64,000 nt of DNA from Saccharina japonica (Eukaryota; Sar; Phaeophyceae; Laminariales; Laminariaceae): contig MEHQ01000787.1 in NCBI GenBank assembly GCA_008828725.1, positions 28,353 through 92,352 on the forward strand. Reading direction: 5' to 3'. The position numbers and the translations under genes are program-made. Positions 22,385 to 34,496 of this stretch are shown piece by piece; the stretch's first letter is position 1; every line of letters starts with the position of its first letter. The notes under the pieces were generated by a model, which did no database searches, was not told where the DNA came from, and worked only from the letters and a program-made list of their open reading frames with translations.

Positions 22385-22971
22385 GATCTCCGACCGGCCA
22401 ACGTATTGCATGTTGGTTATAGTCTGTAAGAGGTGTTGGGGCTCCTGGATCTGCAGGGGAGCGTAGGCATTGCTGTGTTTGCATCACGAAACGATATACA
22501 TAGTGCTCAGCAGCAAGACACTTTTGGTCGTTTCGGAGCTCCTGTTTGGTATCTACACTCTGCTGTGGCCACGTAGGACGCTACCGACGGTCGGACTAGG
22601 GGCCCAGGTAGGTTCACCTACCAGTGCTCGGCGTCCTCGTCGAAAATCTGAGTTAAAAGAGTATCAGCAGCCCTGAGCAGCCGGAGAAACTTTCATTTTC
22701 AAACTCGTCTTTGGGTACCAGGGGGATGGCGAGTCGTTTTTGAGTAAGAGGCACTTTTCGTGATTAAAAAGGCGTCTGATCGATCCGGTTCCCGAGATAC
22801 CGATGTTGACCATGACCTTCGCTCTCTAAACTACTCATTGGTTGGCAGTCTGAGCATTGGAACCAGAGAAATGTCGCTTTCCGCAGGGAGTCATGAAAAG
22901 GTAGAAATTATACCAGGAATAGTATGGCAACTGAAAACAAAGGGATTTGTTTTATATTCACTCTACGTATT
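22385..22971. other. No recognised gene
   Basis: Only short frames. The stretch adjoins the inner inverted-repeat arm. Confidence 0.4.
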
Positions 22972-23972
22972 ATGTTTTGCCCGAAGGAGCCCCTTAAAGA
23001 TCTCCGGTTCGAGCTCATTTTTGCTGTTGCCGGCCTTGTCAGCCATCTTAATACGGACCCTAACCCGTGTAACGCGTCAAGTTTTTGAAGACCCACACTA
23101 CAGCGTGAGGACCGTGCGAGAGAGGAGGCAGAGTTAGCCAGCGAGCCCCAATTATTCCAAAAACGGTCTCGGCGCCATTTGCATCCCCGCAAGGGAATGC
23201 CTCCAGGGCTCGGCGAACCGTAACAGCCCCCCCCCCAACGAACAATCCCGAAAAAAACACTCGATAGTTAAATGACCGAAGGGGCCCCTTAATCCCTTAC
23301 TAGTAGTATTCGAGGTTATATCGGACTCCCAGAGGTGTAAACGGTTGCGCCCATCACGGCGTGGGTTTTTTATCGTCCTGTTGTGTGCAGACTGTAACTG
23401 TTCGTTGTGGCCCGATGGCAACCCTAAAGCTTTTAGCTCCATTAACTATGCAACCAGCACTGTACGCTCCTATTCCCTGTTACATGTACATCATCTCCAA
23501 AAGCCAGGGGACAGACATATACCGTTATCGAGGCTCCAGAACGGCACTACTACGTGACATGCCACATAATTGGCCAAACGAGAGGAATACTCGAGAAAGG
23601 AAAAGCCTTCCGAGACTGATCCGTGGTTTGCTCGTAAGAGAGAGAGTCGTAGACATGTTGATTATATTCTGTGTGCTTGTTGGATAATTGGACTTCTTTG
23701 GGGTTGACCATTGTTTGGTTCATCGCGCAGGTGGAACTACCAAGTGGATACAGCGCAGGATGGTGCTGGTAGACTGGTACTGTAGTACACACGCGAACAG
23801 ACAATGCTGCCGTAGCCGCCCAGACGTTTCTGGGCCAGACATATCGTGATGTGTAGAAGTCCCGGAACATCCTCGGTTACGGAGGAGTGGAATGGTGTTC
23901 GAAAGAGCGAAGGGAGGGAGATGCATTTGCGTGCAGAGATAATATGTGAACACACCACAGAGGTGAATATTG
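22972..23972. repeat. Inner inverted-repeat arm, right copy
   Basis: Reverse complement of 2,212-3,240 with moderate divergence. It carries the matching AAGGGGCCCCTT-type motifs at about 22,982 and 23,276. Confidence 0.85.
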
Positions 23973-23989
23973 TAGTAGATACAAGGGCT

Positions 23990-24775
23990 CCGCTGCACGG
24001 GCGGCTAACGCCGCCCGCTACGCTCGCGGAAGGAAGAATGGAACCAAATGTGAAAAGCGTAAAACAGGAACATATACTATTTTAGCTGCAACTGGCGACT
24101 TGATAATGCCAAGAGCTCCAATGTATGACGGCAAATACAGGACAGAAACGATAATGGGAATATCTAGTATCTTCCAACACGAAAAAATATCGCGAAGAAA
24201 GCAAAGCTCCGCTCCGCCCGCTACGCTCGCGCAAGGAAAGGGGCAAAAGAGGTCCACGATGTGGTGCAACGACCGACTTGAAAATGCCAAGAGAGATTCA
24301 TGGTGCAATGCAGCGAAATTCCTACTGCTGTACGCAACTGAACGTATAGCACCCGCCTACCGCTGTGTTGTACTGCAGGAGTATATACTGGTATGTGGCT
24401 TGTGGCAAAGCACCTATTCATACCTGTATGTACGACGAAAGCAGCAGTTGTACACCACAAAACGTTTTCAAAAACAAACAAACAAACAAACCAAGATTGA
24501 ACACACAAACAAACAAACAAACAACTGTAGAGGCGACTTGCAAATAAATGCTTAAAGCAGTATCATAGATAGATAGAGCTTCATGCTCAAGGAGAACAAA
24601 GCTTTATGTTCGAAAGGAAGAGAAAGCACAGCTACACGGCTCACAGCACGGCGCTTTCGCTGCCTGCTGGGGGTGGGATTTGTGGCTGTAAGGGCTCCGC
24701 TCCGCGGGCCGCCCGCTACGCTCGCGCAAGGAAAGGGGCAGAAGAGGTCCACGATGTGGTGCAACGACCGATGTG
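23990..24775 (+). repeat. Three GC-rich GCTCCGCT...CGCTCGCG modules
   Basis: Similar GC-rich modules ending CCGCCCGCTACGCTCGCG lie at about 23,988-24,028, 24,207-24,235 and 24,688-24,727. The last two continue into a shared segment (GGAAAGGGGCA, AGGTCCACGATGTGGTGCAA, to about 24,275 and 24,770), so they are direct repeats. Each can fold on itself. The intervening DNA includes an (AAAC)n tract near 24,470-24,525. No gene is supported. Confidence 0.6.
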
Positions 24776-25510
24776 GGATGAAAATTATCATCAGCAACCA
24801 CCGCCGTCTGTTTTTCTTCACAGGAATAGCAGCATTGGTATATCGTATACCAGCGGCAGACGGGCTCCTGATACCCTATGGCCATACGATTACGGTCATG
24901 CATGAAAATGAAGTACACCCCACTCCCTTTTTATTCTCCGCTCAGTCGACCGTTCTGTGTCCTTGCCACTCGTGGCGGCGGTTGCCTTCGGTCTTGTGTG
25001 TGCTTCGGCGACAGTTTACAGTAGTCGCCTGGTCGACGAGACAGACGAACATCCGCCCGACTTACAGAACAAGATGGAAGGAAACACCGCCATGCCTCCA
25101 GCAGGGGTGGCCTCCAGCGACGAGATATGCCAGATCGCTATGACGGCGCAGGACTACTACGACTCCGATGACGTCTTCAATAACCACCGACATGTGAAGT
25201 GCAGAGCGTACAGCAGCGGTATATAACAGGGGAACCATGGAGCCAGCACGTATAACAGCATAAGTACAAAAACGTGTACAGCAGCAGTACAACAGTACAA
25301 GTGGGTGGCAGGCTCGCAAATCTTACGGGAGAGCGACATATATCCAGGAGGCGAGAGAATTCGCCCTTGCCGCCGTATGGTCCATTGTTGCGGACGAGAA
25401 GGACAGTTTACGACCTCGCACGAAGGACTTGCATGCGAGCTATATAGGTAGGGGCGCATAATTTGACTGCGCCGTATGGTTTTCCACACGGAAGGCACAG
25501 CAGTGTACTA
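24768..25510. repeat. Outer inverted-repeat arm, right copy
   Basis: Reverse complement of 1-868. The right edge matches the first bases of the window, so the left repeat may be cut by the window start. Confidence 0.8.
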
Positions 25511-26157
25511 CAGTACATCAGTCATAAGCACACGCTGGCGGCTAAAGTATTGGAGGGAGTCCTCCCGCCCGCTTTCCAATCCTGGTCCCAGTATAGTAGC
25601 AGTCTTTAGGGGCAGGGGTGATCTCGCCTGCCTCGTCGTCGGCTGTCGTTCGCGCGAAGTACCTGTTACAAAATCCTCTCACCAATAACCCCATCGTTTG
25701 TTTAATCACCTTTGCCGGGCTGCTGTTCATATCTCGGGATGATGTTTCGCGCGTTTGTGGTTGTTTGCGGCTATCAGAGACGTTGTCCTACAGCCGAATT
25801 TTCGTTTGGCTGGTGTACAGTCAATAGAGCGCGGGCTTGGGTGGGCGTGTTCTATCCTTTGCGGCAGTCCATGGAGCAACGTGCGCCTCGTCACCGTGTA
25901 GCATGTAACCTGACACAAGCTTGGTCGGACGCTCTATTGTAGGTAGCTCCCCCCGTCAGTCCTCCAGATTCCGATTCCGTCACTCCATTCTTCCTCACGA
26001 TTTAGCGCTCAAACCATCAGTTGCAAGGGACACCACTATGTTGGTTGCGATATGCGGACCCTCCCTTCCTCCCTCCCCCCTCACGCACAACGCTCGCCCC
26101 CCCCCCCCCCCCCACCTCGCCGTGCCTTCTGCCACATGCTCCGCATGATCCCTTCAG
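25511..26157. other. Sequence upstream of the methyltransferase exons; no first exon identified
   Basis: No conserved N-terminal exon for the downstream methyltransferase was recognised. A poly(C) run lies at about 26,098-26,113, just before the acceptor at 26,156-26,157. Short frames only. Confidence 0.4.
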
Positions 26158-26391
26158 GCACGGGGAAAAGAGTTCATCCACGTCGGCCTGTACACCACCC
26201 TCCAGGCGGAAGACGCCGAGCTCGAAGGAGTTGCCAGGATGGCCAAGGCCAGCTTTCTGGGCACACAGGAGCTGATGTCTCTGTGCTTCCCCAGCGGCTG
26301 CGGTCTCGCTCCCGATGAGTGCACCCTCATGGATATGGGTGCCGGGTTTGGAGGGACTGCGCGGGTGGCCGCCAAGGAGTATGGCTGCAAG
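26158..26391 (+). CDS. Methyltransferase exon with SAM-binding motif I
   Basis: The acceptor CCCTTCAG precedes 26,158 and the donor GTACGA follows 26,391. It encodes FIHVGLYTT through the glycine-rich loop GAGFGG and ends in YGCK. Its length is a multiple of three. Confidence 0.75.
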
Positions 26392-28470
26392 GTACGAGGG
26401 GGAGCCTCGTGTCATGTAGAGGTAGTAGGTTATTGCCTTTGTTCAGACTGACGCTGTGAACATGGGCACGGGAACGGTTGTTCTTGATCTGCAGCTTTGG
26501 CACTACTTCCTCGGACCTACGGGACAAGTGACGGGAGTAAGACCGAGGCATGAAAATCGCTAGAGGAACTTTTGGCAGACAAAGGGAAGGAGGCAGACCG
26601 AGATAGAGACAGGCCCGGAGAAATGGCGGAGGATCGATGTAGAAACACGTAAAATATACTCTGCCGGTACCCAGGTCACATCGCTGAATAAATACATCGC
26701 GGGAGTTTTGGGTGGTCTAGCCAGCTTCAGCCCCTGGTTCCTGCGTTCGGTTTTGGCCCGAAACGCGACGGAAGCATGTTTAGTTGACGACTTCCCGTTA
26801 TTCTCAAGAAAACAAAAAAAAACTATAACGCGCGACGGCAGGGGCGGGCACTTTAACTTTCTGAGTCTCGTCGACAAACTTGGCAGCTTACCCAACAACC
26901 GGCTTCGCGAAAGTATTTCTTAAGACACGCTCCAGTACAAAATATCATAATATCACGGGTTACTGCATGGTATCTACCGGTTTCTCTTGTACAACACACA
27001 TCGGATCCAACGAATAGTTATTTTCAAGTGTTCCCCTCCAGCAAGGTATCGTATGTGGTATGCATGCTCCAGTCTGACTTGAACCGAATATCGTTTCATG
27101 TACTGTAATAGTATCCTCTCTGTTTTCACTCTGGCCCGAACCAACATCCCACTTGCTTTTATTTTTTTTCAGGCTCCTACTTACTGTAGTACACGCCTTC
27201 CTTCTTTGGGAAACCCCCGTGTTCTCTACTCTTTGAGCGTCAACGTTGCACTCGCTCCTACTGCAGGTTGAGGAACTCTGGCCAGGCCCAAGCGGTGGTA
27301 ACGGTCCAGGTTCGAACGTAAACCCTCTGACGTACATATATGGCACGGCTCGTTTAGAAACATCAAACAGAAGGCGCGCGGAAACTTCACCTTTACCCTG
27401 TATGCTGTAGATGCTGCTGCTGCCGACAGTGAAATTCACCCACTCCCGAACCAAACAAAACCCCCTGCGACAACCCTACCCAAGGTGGTTTGCATCAACA
27501 TATCCAAGAAGCAGAACGCATTGAACGCCAGTATGAACAAGGCTGCTGAACTGGAAGACAAAATCACAATTCCCGGGGAGAAATCGTTCTTTGACACGGG
27601 CATGCCGGACTCCAGCTGCGATGTTGTCATCTCCCAGGACTCGCTAATGCACGCAGGGTCTGCTCGTCACAAAGCGATCGCGGAGGCGGCGCGCGTGCTA
27701 AAGCCAGGGGGCAGTATGGTTTTCACGGATTACTTTCAGGCAGAGGATGCCGTGGCCGAGGACTTGCAGGCGGTGAGGGGGTTAACGAGGTTGGCGTCAT
27801 GACGGGCTAGAGGGGGGAGGGGGGGGGGGGGGGGGCACCGGGAGCCGACGCGGTCGAGAACGTGCATCGCCCCGCAGTGGTTGAGGATGGTACCATGTGT
27901 GTGCATCTTTAGCTTGCTGCTCCCCACTAGCGTGTCTGTTTTCGGCAAACACGTGGTCATATTTGACTTTAGCGGCGCGGTAGAGCCTCAGCCATCTCTG
28001 TCCGCTCCGCGCCGACCCCTCCGGGAGGATACACACCTCGCCTCAAGGCAAGGGTGCCATTCCTCGTGCCCCGAGTACGTCTTGCCGGCATGCCGGCGTG
28101 TGGTTGTGTCGCATAGAGTTCAGTCGCCAATTATAGAGCAATTAAGGAAGTAACACTCCACGGTGGTTCACTGTCGCAACTTATAGCCCGCCCTTACCCT
28201 TCATGCGAAGAGAACAGAACCGAGACCTGTGGCCGTCCGCACTTGCAGCTACGCCGCCCAACCACCGCCTCTCCCCTCATCGTGTTTCGTGTCGTTTGCG
28301 GCTTCTAAACGCTCCTCTTCGCACGGTATTTATGTTCGAAAGGTGTACAAGCGCCTCAAAGTGGAAGATATGGCCACACTATCATCCTACCAGCAATGGG
28401 GCGAGGATTCTGGTCTCGAGTTCGTCGAGTTCACCGATCTGACCGAAAACCTCGAGATTCACCACGTAAT
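26158..28470 (+). CDS. SAM-dependent sarcosine/dimethylglycine N-methyltransferase-like gene (three exons seen)
   Basis: Class I methyltransferase of the glycine-betaine family, which transfers methyl groups from S-adenosylmethionine to sarcosine/dimethylglycine for osmolyte synthesis, probably in the cytosol. The encoded pieces read continuously at phase 0 over exons 26,158-26,391, 27,485-27,772 and 28,343-28,470, with GT-AG junctions. Visible motifs are EFIHVGLYTT at the start, the SAM-binding glycine loop LMDMGAGFGGTARVAA, CDVVISQDSLMHAG, RVLKPGGSMVFTDYF and NLEIHH near the end. About 215 residues are covered. The family is longer, so an N-terminal exon and a C-terminal exon are missing or unrecognised. 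Intact frames and good splice sites argue for a functional gene, but a truncated one cannot be excluded. The assignment is from remembered family motifs; a related glycine/sarcosine enzyme is an alternative. Confidence 0.75.
27485..27772 (+). CDS. Methyltransferase central exon
   Basis: The acceptor CTACCCAAG precedes and the donor GTGAGG follows; 96 codons, phase 0 on both sides. It encodes VVCINISKKQN, the acidic/SAM-proximal SQDSLMHAG and the post-motif III segment RVLKPGGSMVFTD. Confidence 0.8.
28343..28470 (+). CDS. Methyltransferase third exon
   Basis: It begins VYKRLKVEDMATLSSYQQWG after the acceptor CGAAAG and runs through GLEFVEFTDLTENLEIHH. A possible donor GTGAGA lies at 28,471, but the frame stays open to 28,618 with residues that no longer resemble the family, so the exact end is uncertain. 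Confidence 0.65.
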
Positions 28471-28954
28471 GGTGAGAGCCTCGTCTCCCACGACCAGTTT
28501 CCTTTGGTATAATACGGTGCCCGGGTGGAAACGCCGCTGGCTGTGTTTCACTCGGGGACACCACGAGTATTTCGCATGGCACATAGACCTCATGGAGTTA
28601 GGAAAAATGGAATTGTAACGGTACATTGTGAAGTTTGCAAGGACAACGTTTGGTACAAGCATTGCAATGCAGCTCACCCTTCGCACCCACCTCCAACGGG
28701 ACCCTCCCTCTCCCCCCGGCCCCCTATATAACCTGAATACCACACTAGGGGTCCTGTCACCTCCCCGTTATAGGCTCGTTCAAAGTGAACTCCCCAATTT
28801 TTGTCAGAGGCGGAAGTTCTCGCCGGTTTGGAAAGAGATGCCCTAAAGCTTTGCACACATGTTCTATGAACCCCTGCCGACCCGTTAACGGACGGTGTGT
28901 GTCTGTGTTTTTTTCCCGTCAGATAGTCGTTGTTGTTTTTGGAGTTGGGAGTTT

Positions 28955-29250
28955 GGGCCTCAAGAGACGCCACATTCCGGACGAAAAAACAAAAGAAAAA
29001 CACCGTTCGTCAAGACTTCGGCAGGGGCTCAAACACTAACACGTTTGCAAACATTCAGGACCTGTGCGTAAAGCCCGGCGTCAACGTTTGGGCTTTTGTG
29101 CGGAAGAGACGCCAAATTCCGGACGAAAAAACAAAAGAAAAACACCGTTTGTCAAGACTTCGGCAGGGGCTCAAACACTAACACGTTTGCAAACATTCAG
29201 GGCCTGTGCCTAAAGCCCGGCGTCAACGTTTGGGCTTTTGTGCGGAAAAC
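28955..29250 (+). repeat. ~143-bp tandem duplication
   Basis: The unit starting near AAGAGACGCCACATTCCGGA (28,961) repeats at about 29,104 with few changes. A partial third unit starts near 29,220 (CGTTTGGGCTTTTGTGCGGAA). Confidence 0.8.
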
Positions 29251-29509
29251 ACGCGTAGTTTCGCAGTTGCCTGGTAATTACTTAGTTTCAGTATAGTATC
29301 AGCTTTGGGCATTGAAAATGACTTCATATTGGCCCTACGCAGTCAAATCTCCGAATACGTGCGCGAATGTTTCTACAGACATGCCTTGAAGTACCTGGAA
29401 CCGGCTCGTTCATAAACAACTGAAAAAACAGAAGATATTTCGTACGGAAACACCTGTCTGTATCTGGCTTTTATTTCAAGCCCGTGGTCAGTCGGAACGC
29501 ATTTTCGCC

Positions 29510-29905
29510 GCTAGCGCCAGCCCTAGGACCTCCACTGAAAAACTGGCTAGTAACCCTCTTCCACTATTCCTGGCCGTCAGTATGATGTCAAATATGTGAA
29601 ATTCGAGAAGATATTGCAACCAGCATTCCTGTCTTGGACGGAATTTGGGGTGTTCAACCTGAACCAACTGGTAACCGTTCCCTCTCACGAGAACGCCTCC
29701 TCGTCGCTAGCGCCAGCCCTAGGACCTCCACTGAAAAACTGGCTAGTAACCCTCTTCCACTATTCCTGGCCGTCAGTATGATGTCAAATATGTGAAATTC
29801 GAGAAGATATTGCAACCAGCATTCCTGTCTTGGACGGAATTTGGGGTGTTCAACTTGAACCAACTCGTATCCGTTCCCTCTCACGAGAACGCCTCCTCGT
29901 CTATG
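29510..29905 (+). repeat. 196-bp tandem duplication
   Basis: Two almost identical units start with GCTAGCGCCAGCCCTAGGAC at about 29,510 and 29,706, and each ends ACGAGAACGCCTCCTCGTC. Near identity points to a recent event or an assembly expansion. Confidence 0.85.
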
Positions 29906-31830
29906 CCTCTTATAGCCGTCCTATGTGCAGATGTCGTACGCTCTGTGACGTACCTGGACCGAGCCGCCCACGACTGATTTGAGAGAACACGTCGTCTTAT
30001 TTTGCCTATGAAGAATCCTGCTAACTACAGTACGTGTAAACTGAAGCACATTGCTATACAAGTGGGATATTTACGGTGTAAATCCCCATCTGGGGAGTAT
30101 ATACTATTAGTCAGTCAGAAAATTTTCAACCTGTGAAGTGTTACTGTACCTTCCGTCGTAGCGAGCCTCTTTCGGATATTGAAGAACGTTCGTCTGCGCA
30201 TGCCCAGCGTTCGTCTACGACAGGCAGCGTAGCTACACCACCTCAGGGCCTGCCGTCCCTCTCCTCATGTTGCAATTGGGGAATACGTACACAGTAATGG
30301 TGCTGAAGTCACGGTGACGACTCCAGGGGGGGGGTGGTGGAGTCAAAAATCAGTACCGACGCGTTGAATAAGACCCTCAGTTCAACCTCACAAAACATTG
30401 CCGCAAAAAAAAGCCAGAGCAGTTATGCCGTTGAACCTCTGCCGACCAAAACCGAAACCGACTCGATCCCCACAGCTCTCTGAGGTGCTTTCGGCCGAGC
30501 GCAACGACATGAAGGACGTGGGGGGGCAGTTCGTGGATGACATGTTGAAGGGGTACTTGACCTGGAAGTCGGTGGAGGGTCGTGGCCTCGTCCGCTGGGG
30601 CTACATGGTGCTGCATAAACCGGTGGGTGGGCAAGAGGAAGGGCGTGCCGCGGGGGTTGCTTAGTTGGACGACTGCTTTATCTGAAGGGCAAGACGTCGC
30701 TCATTCGTGGACCCACTGTGATACCCTTATCCAGCCAATGTATGGGGGGAGTGAAATGTGTCACTCATTCATGGACACATTGGCATAACCGATTTAGCCA
30801 ACGTATGGGGGGGCGTATACACACACTTGTGGGTATACTCAATTCACTAGGTAGCCCACGCTTGAAATATCGTGTGTTTGGGTGGAGTGCCGGGAGGGGG
30901 GCGGGCGGGCGGGCGTCTCCTTTGGTAGGTTTTGGTTGTGACGTGAGGGTTTCTGTCGAGGGTGTTGGCATTCCCCATCCACGTCATAATCTTCCTTTTT
31001 ATTTTCCGTCCACCTGAGATTGTTATTCCGTCCCGCCCCATCTGTTTTGTGCTGCACTACTAAGGTTTGAACCGTCTGCTGGAACTGCTATTATGGTGAC
31101 ACGCCTAAAACGGGTCCAAGACGAAAGGACACAATAATAACGGCAGGGCACCAGGCCGAAGGGATAAGGGGAAAGGGGCTGAGCGCGACACACGACGCCC
31201 GTCACGCAACCTATTGCATGGATCCCGAGGCATACGTCTTGTTCATGCTGCCTCTAGGAGGGCCCTGCCGTCGATGGCCGAGCGTTATGGACATGGGCGA
31301 CTGACGCGTAGCTACGATAGAGGTAGCATTTGTCGGCTGAAGACGGGGGCTCCTGGACCCCAAATCGTCTTTTTTTTATTATTGAGTTGGATTATTTTCA
31401 TTTTATATTTGGACCATGGGAGTTTTCATCGGGTAACACATACATTATGTCCCAAAATCAGCTTTTGGGGTAGGATATAGACCTCCTCAAGTTACCTTGT
31501 TCAGACGAAACAGGGTGCACCTCTACCGTAGCATGCGTCGTTTTGTGAGATACGGAGGCGGCATCTTGTTTTTCGCGCGGTGAGGGGGGGGGGGGGTAAG
31601 TAGCGTAATTAGATTTCATCGCCGAGGGCAAATGACTCCGTGTATGGGTGCGGTCCATCACAGCAAAAGTATGGAAACTGAAGAACTAAACCCGTGGCAT
31701 CAAAGTCGTGATGTTGGCCTGCAATCAACCGCCCACCCCCCCCCCGGACCTAGGATATCACTGGTGCATCTTCGTTGATAAATCGGAGAAATTGGAGGTG
31801 GGAACCAGGCCGATTGCAAGGGGTGTACTC
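29906..31830. other. No recognised gene
   Basis: A plus-strand frame at 30,398-30,664 (88 codons) has coding-like composition but no motif I recognise. Imperfect ~75-bp repeats around CATTCGTGGACCCACT/CATTCATGGACACATT and CAATGTATGGGGGG lie at 30,690-30,815. The rest is short frames. Confidence 0.4.
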
Positions 31831-31834
31831 ATGG

Positions 31835-32130
31835 GATGCATGGTATTAGTTGCATGACTGTAGACTCTCACACCCCTGTAATGCCGTAGCACGACGGGGT
31901 TACGTCGACCAAGCAGACGCTCCTTTCACCAAGCGCGAAGCGACGTGAGGTGTTGGGCGAGAGTCGCGTGGAGGGTGCGCTGCATCCTACCAAGAACAGT
32001 CTGCGAGCTTACGAATGACAGCATCGAATCAAGCAATGAGTGTACTCTGTAACGGCCTCGTGGGTGTCTTTCGTGACTCATTTAATGGTACGGCGTTAAG
32101 CCCCTCCATTGGGCATAGTAAGCATGATGT
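31835..32130 (-). mobile_element. Repeat R (SINE-like), diverged copy
   Basis: It aligns with 32,375-32,600 through the AATGCCG, ACCAAGCAGAC, GCGCGAAGCGACGTGAGGT and GCTGCATCCTACCAAGAAC words. It is more diverged and has lost the homopolymer edge. Confidence 0.65.
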
Positions 32131-32347
32131 TCTTACTAATTTATGGCTTGCGCGTGGGAAACATCGGGCGGGTTGCATCGGACACACATTTTTTTAAGCC
32201 ATGTTTCGGGTGATGCATTGATATGTTAGATTGGGCTCCTCGTGTGAGGGGGCTACAGTAGATAAAAGGCATCCCCCCTATCGTGGCATTGCCTCCGTAT
32301 ACCAGGTACACCCGGTATGACACGATAATTCTCCTTGTGCGGTTGCA

Positions 32348-32916
32348 GGGGGGGGGGGGGGGGGGGGGGGGCGGTTTGGCGGGGTCCTCATGTTGTGCAC
32401 GGCCGTAGTCATATGACCATAGCCCCTCGCATCCCTACAATGCCGGGACGGAGCGCGTTGGGTTTTCCCCAACCAGGCAGACATCGCTTGCACCCAGCGC
32501 GAAACGCCGTGAGGTATGGCGCGAGTCGCATGGACGGTGAGCTGCATCCTGCTAAGAACCGCCTCTGAGGCGGACTTGCATATGGACGACAGCTTCAATG
32601 AGTTAATTTAATTTCTGGTGTGGCCACTTCCGGAGACAGCAATGGGTTTTACTATGTAACTGCCTCGCGGACGCCTTACCCTATTAACACTACGTGATAC
32701 GACAATTCCCCTTGTGCGGCACAAAGGTTCTCCACTTCGCACAAATGATCTACTCGACCGCCAGCTTTGGTGACCGCCAAAAAAACAACAAGAAAAAACG
32801 GCACCCTGGTTGGCTAGCTCACGCAGCGCGGGGCGTGTTTTACAGCGTGGTTGCCAACCGCCGCCAACCCAACCTATTAATATATCATATATTTATCGGG
32901 GGGGGGGGGGGGGGGG
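32348..32916 (-). mobile_element. Repeat R (SINE-like), long copy bounded by C tracts
   Basis: Read on the minus strand it starts beside a 19-base C run (32,898-32,916) and ends in a 24-base C run (32,348-32,371). It is the inverted counterpart of 39,735-40,262. Conserved words include ATAAATATATGATATAT, GCTAGCTCACGCAG-like, AAAACCCAACG and CATTGTAGGGATGCGAGG. No conserved ORF is present, so it is probably a non-coding retroposon. Confidence 0.75.
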
Positions 32917-34183
32917 TTCTGTGCGTGATGAGAGTGAAAACATCGTTACCTCTGCGGGTTGTGCATCGATGTACAGTAGAATCAACTGAACACCAACTTT
33001 ACGTCGACGATCGACGGTTGGCGAATGCTCCACAGGGGTTGGCGCCACAACAAACTATTTTCCCCGCACGCGTCTAAACGGTTACTGGTACACAGTAGTT
33101 AAGCGTGCCAAACCTACACGAATGGGCTGCGCGCTGCAATCAGGAACGCGCAGAAGAGCAGAGTACCACCGCGCCCACGGCCGGACGGGTCCAGAGGTTC
33201 ATGGTCCTTTCTTTATGCCCCTGATAAATGCTCTGTGTCGGGGCATATACATAATTTGAATGTACTGCAAGGCTTTCCTACGGTGTAGTCATAGTAAGGG
33301 CAACGCAAGAAAAACGGGTTACCTCGACAGCAGCAGAGCATCGACATAATGCACAGCAGCAGCAGTAGCAACAACAACAGGAGCAAAAACGACAGTAGCA
33401 ACTACACTGCTGCATTTTCACCTAAAAACGAGGAGTGCGGGCCAAGCGTTCAGACGAAAAAGGAAACTAAAGTAAACAACGTGTACGTACGACCTCTCGA
33501 TTTGTTTTTCATCGTGCTGCCGGTTGCTGGTAAAATATGAACGTACGGTACCTCCTACATTAGTACGTTTTGCTGGTTTATACGTAGATCATAGCATATG
33601 CCAGCCACAAAGAAAAGGCGTTGGCTTTGGGCCTTATTCCATATGTTTGTAGACAACAATAATGTACCATGTGGTCCCTGGTATACCTCTACTGCTGTGC
33701 AAGTGGCCCATTCAAGAAGAGCAACTGAAAACTGGGACGAATGCGCAGTTGAATGGCTTGTGACTTGTGTCGAGCATGCAGGCACGCGGTGTTTGCTTGT
33801 TGGTAGGCTCAATCGGATAGGAAAAATAACAATCTCTCCTGGTCGATCTCCAGTAAAAATTCCGATTTCTCCCGATCTCTCTCCGATGTCGAAACAAACT
33901 TATTTTATGGTTTGGATGTAGAGCATACCACGCTGCGGGCAACCTCTAGTCCCCTGGACCACGGGTCCGAATGATAACGTCGAGGCCGTCGTCTGCATGC
34001 ACTGGCCATACTCCACACGAAGCGGGCTGGCCGTGGCTTGATTCTATGTCGAGAGTCGAGATCAAAGATCTGTCGTCGTATGAGCGGATTTGTAGCAGCG
34101 AGTTGATACTTTGTAGTTGATCGAGGAGAAATCTAATTGCTCCGCGTGAAAAACTAATTGTTTGTGTCAATTTCTTTCAAATA
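32917..34183. other. No recognised gene
   Basis: CAG/CAA-rich sequence lies at 33,330-33,410. A block at 34,085-34,135 (GTTGATACTTTGTAGTTGAT) resembles 1,430-1,470. No frame has a recognisable product. Confidence 0.4.
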
Positions 34184-34420
34184 TGGGTTGCTGTTTTCCA
34201 CTTTTCTGAATATTCCTCTAGACGTGATGGGAGGGACATCTCGCTGACTCTACCCCTTGATGACGGGCTCGCCCTGCAGCCTGTCGCGTGACTACGTCAA
34301 CCCTGCCGTTTCTCCCTCCTACAGCCGTTGTTATCTAGGGTATATTATCTGCAGTCTCGAAGACCGAGTTCCCGTGGTGGTCCCAGATAATTCAAACTCC
34401 TGCCATATAAGTCGTTATCA
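34184..34420 (-). repeat. Split direct repeat B2
   Basis: It matches 34,803-35,040 (B1). Shared words are TTCCTCTAGACGT, ATGGGAGGGA, GCCCTGCAG, TCGCGTGACT and GTCAACCCTG. Confidence 0.8.
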
Positions 34421-34496
34421 GATAAGGGAAATGCATCGCTGTAAACTCCCCCCTCTCACCTTTGAAAGAAACGGGTGGTGGGTGGGTGAAAACTAC

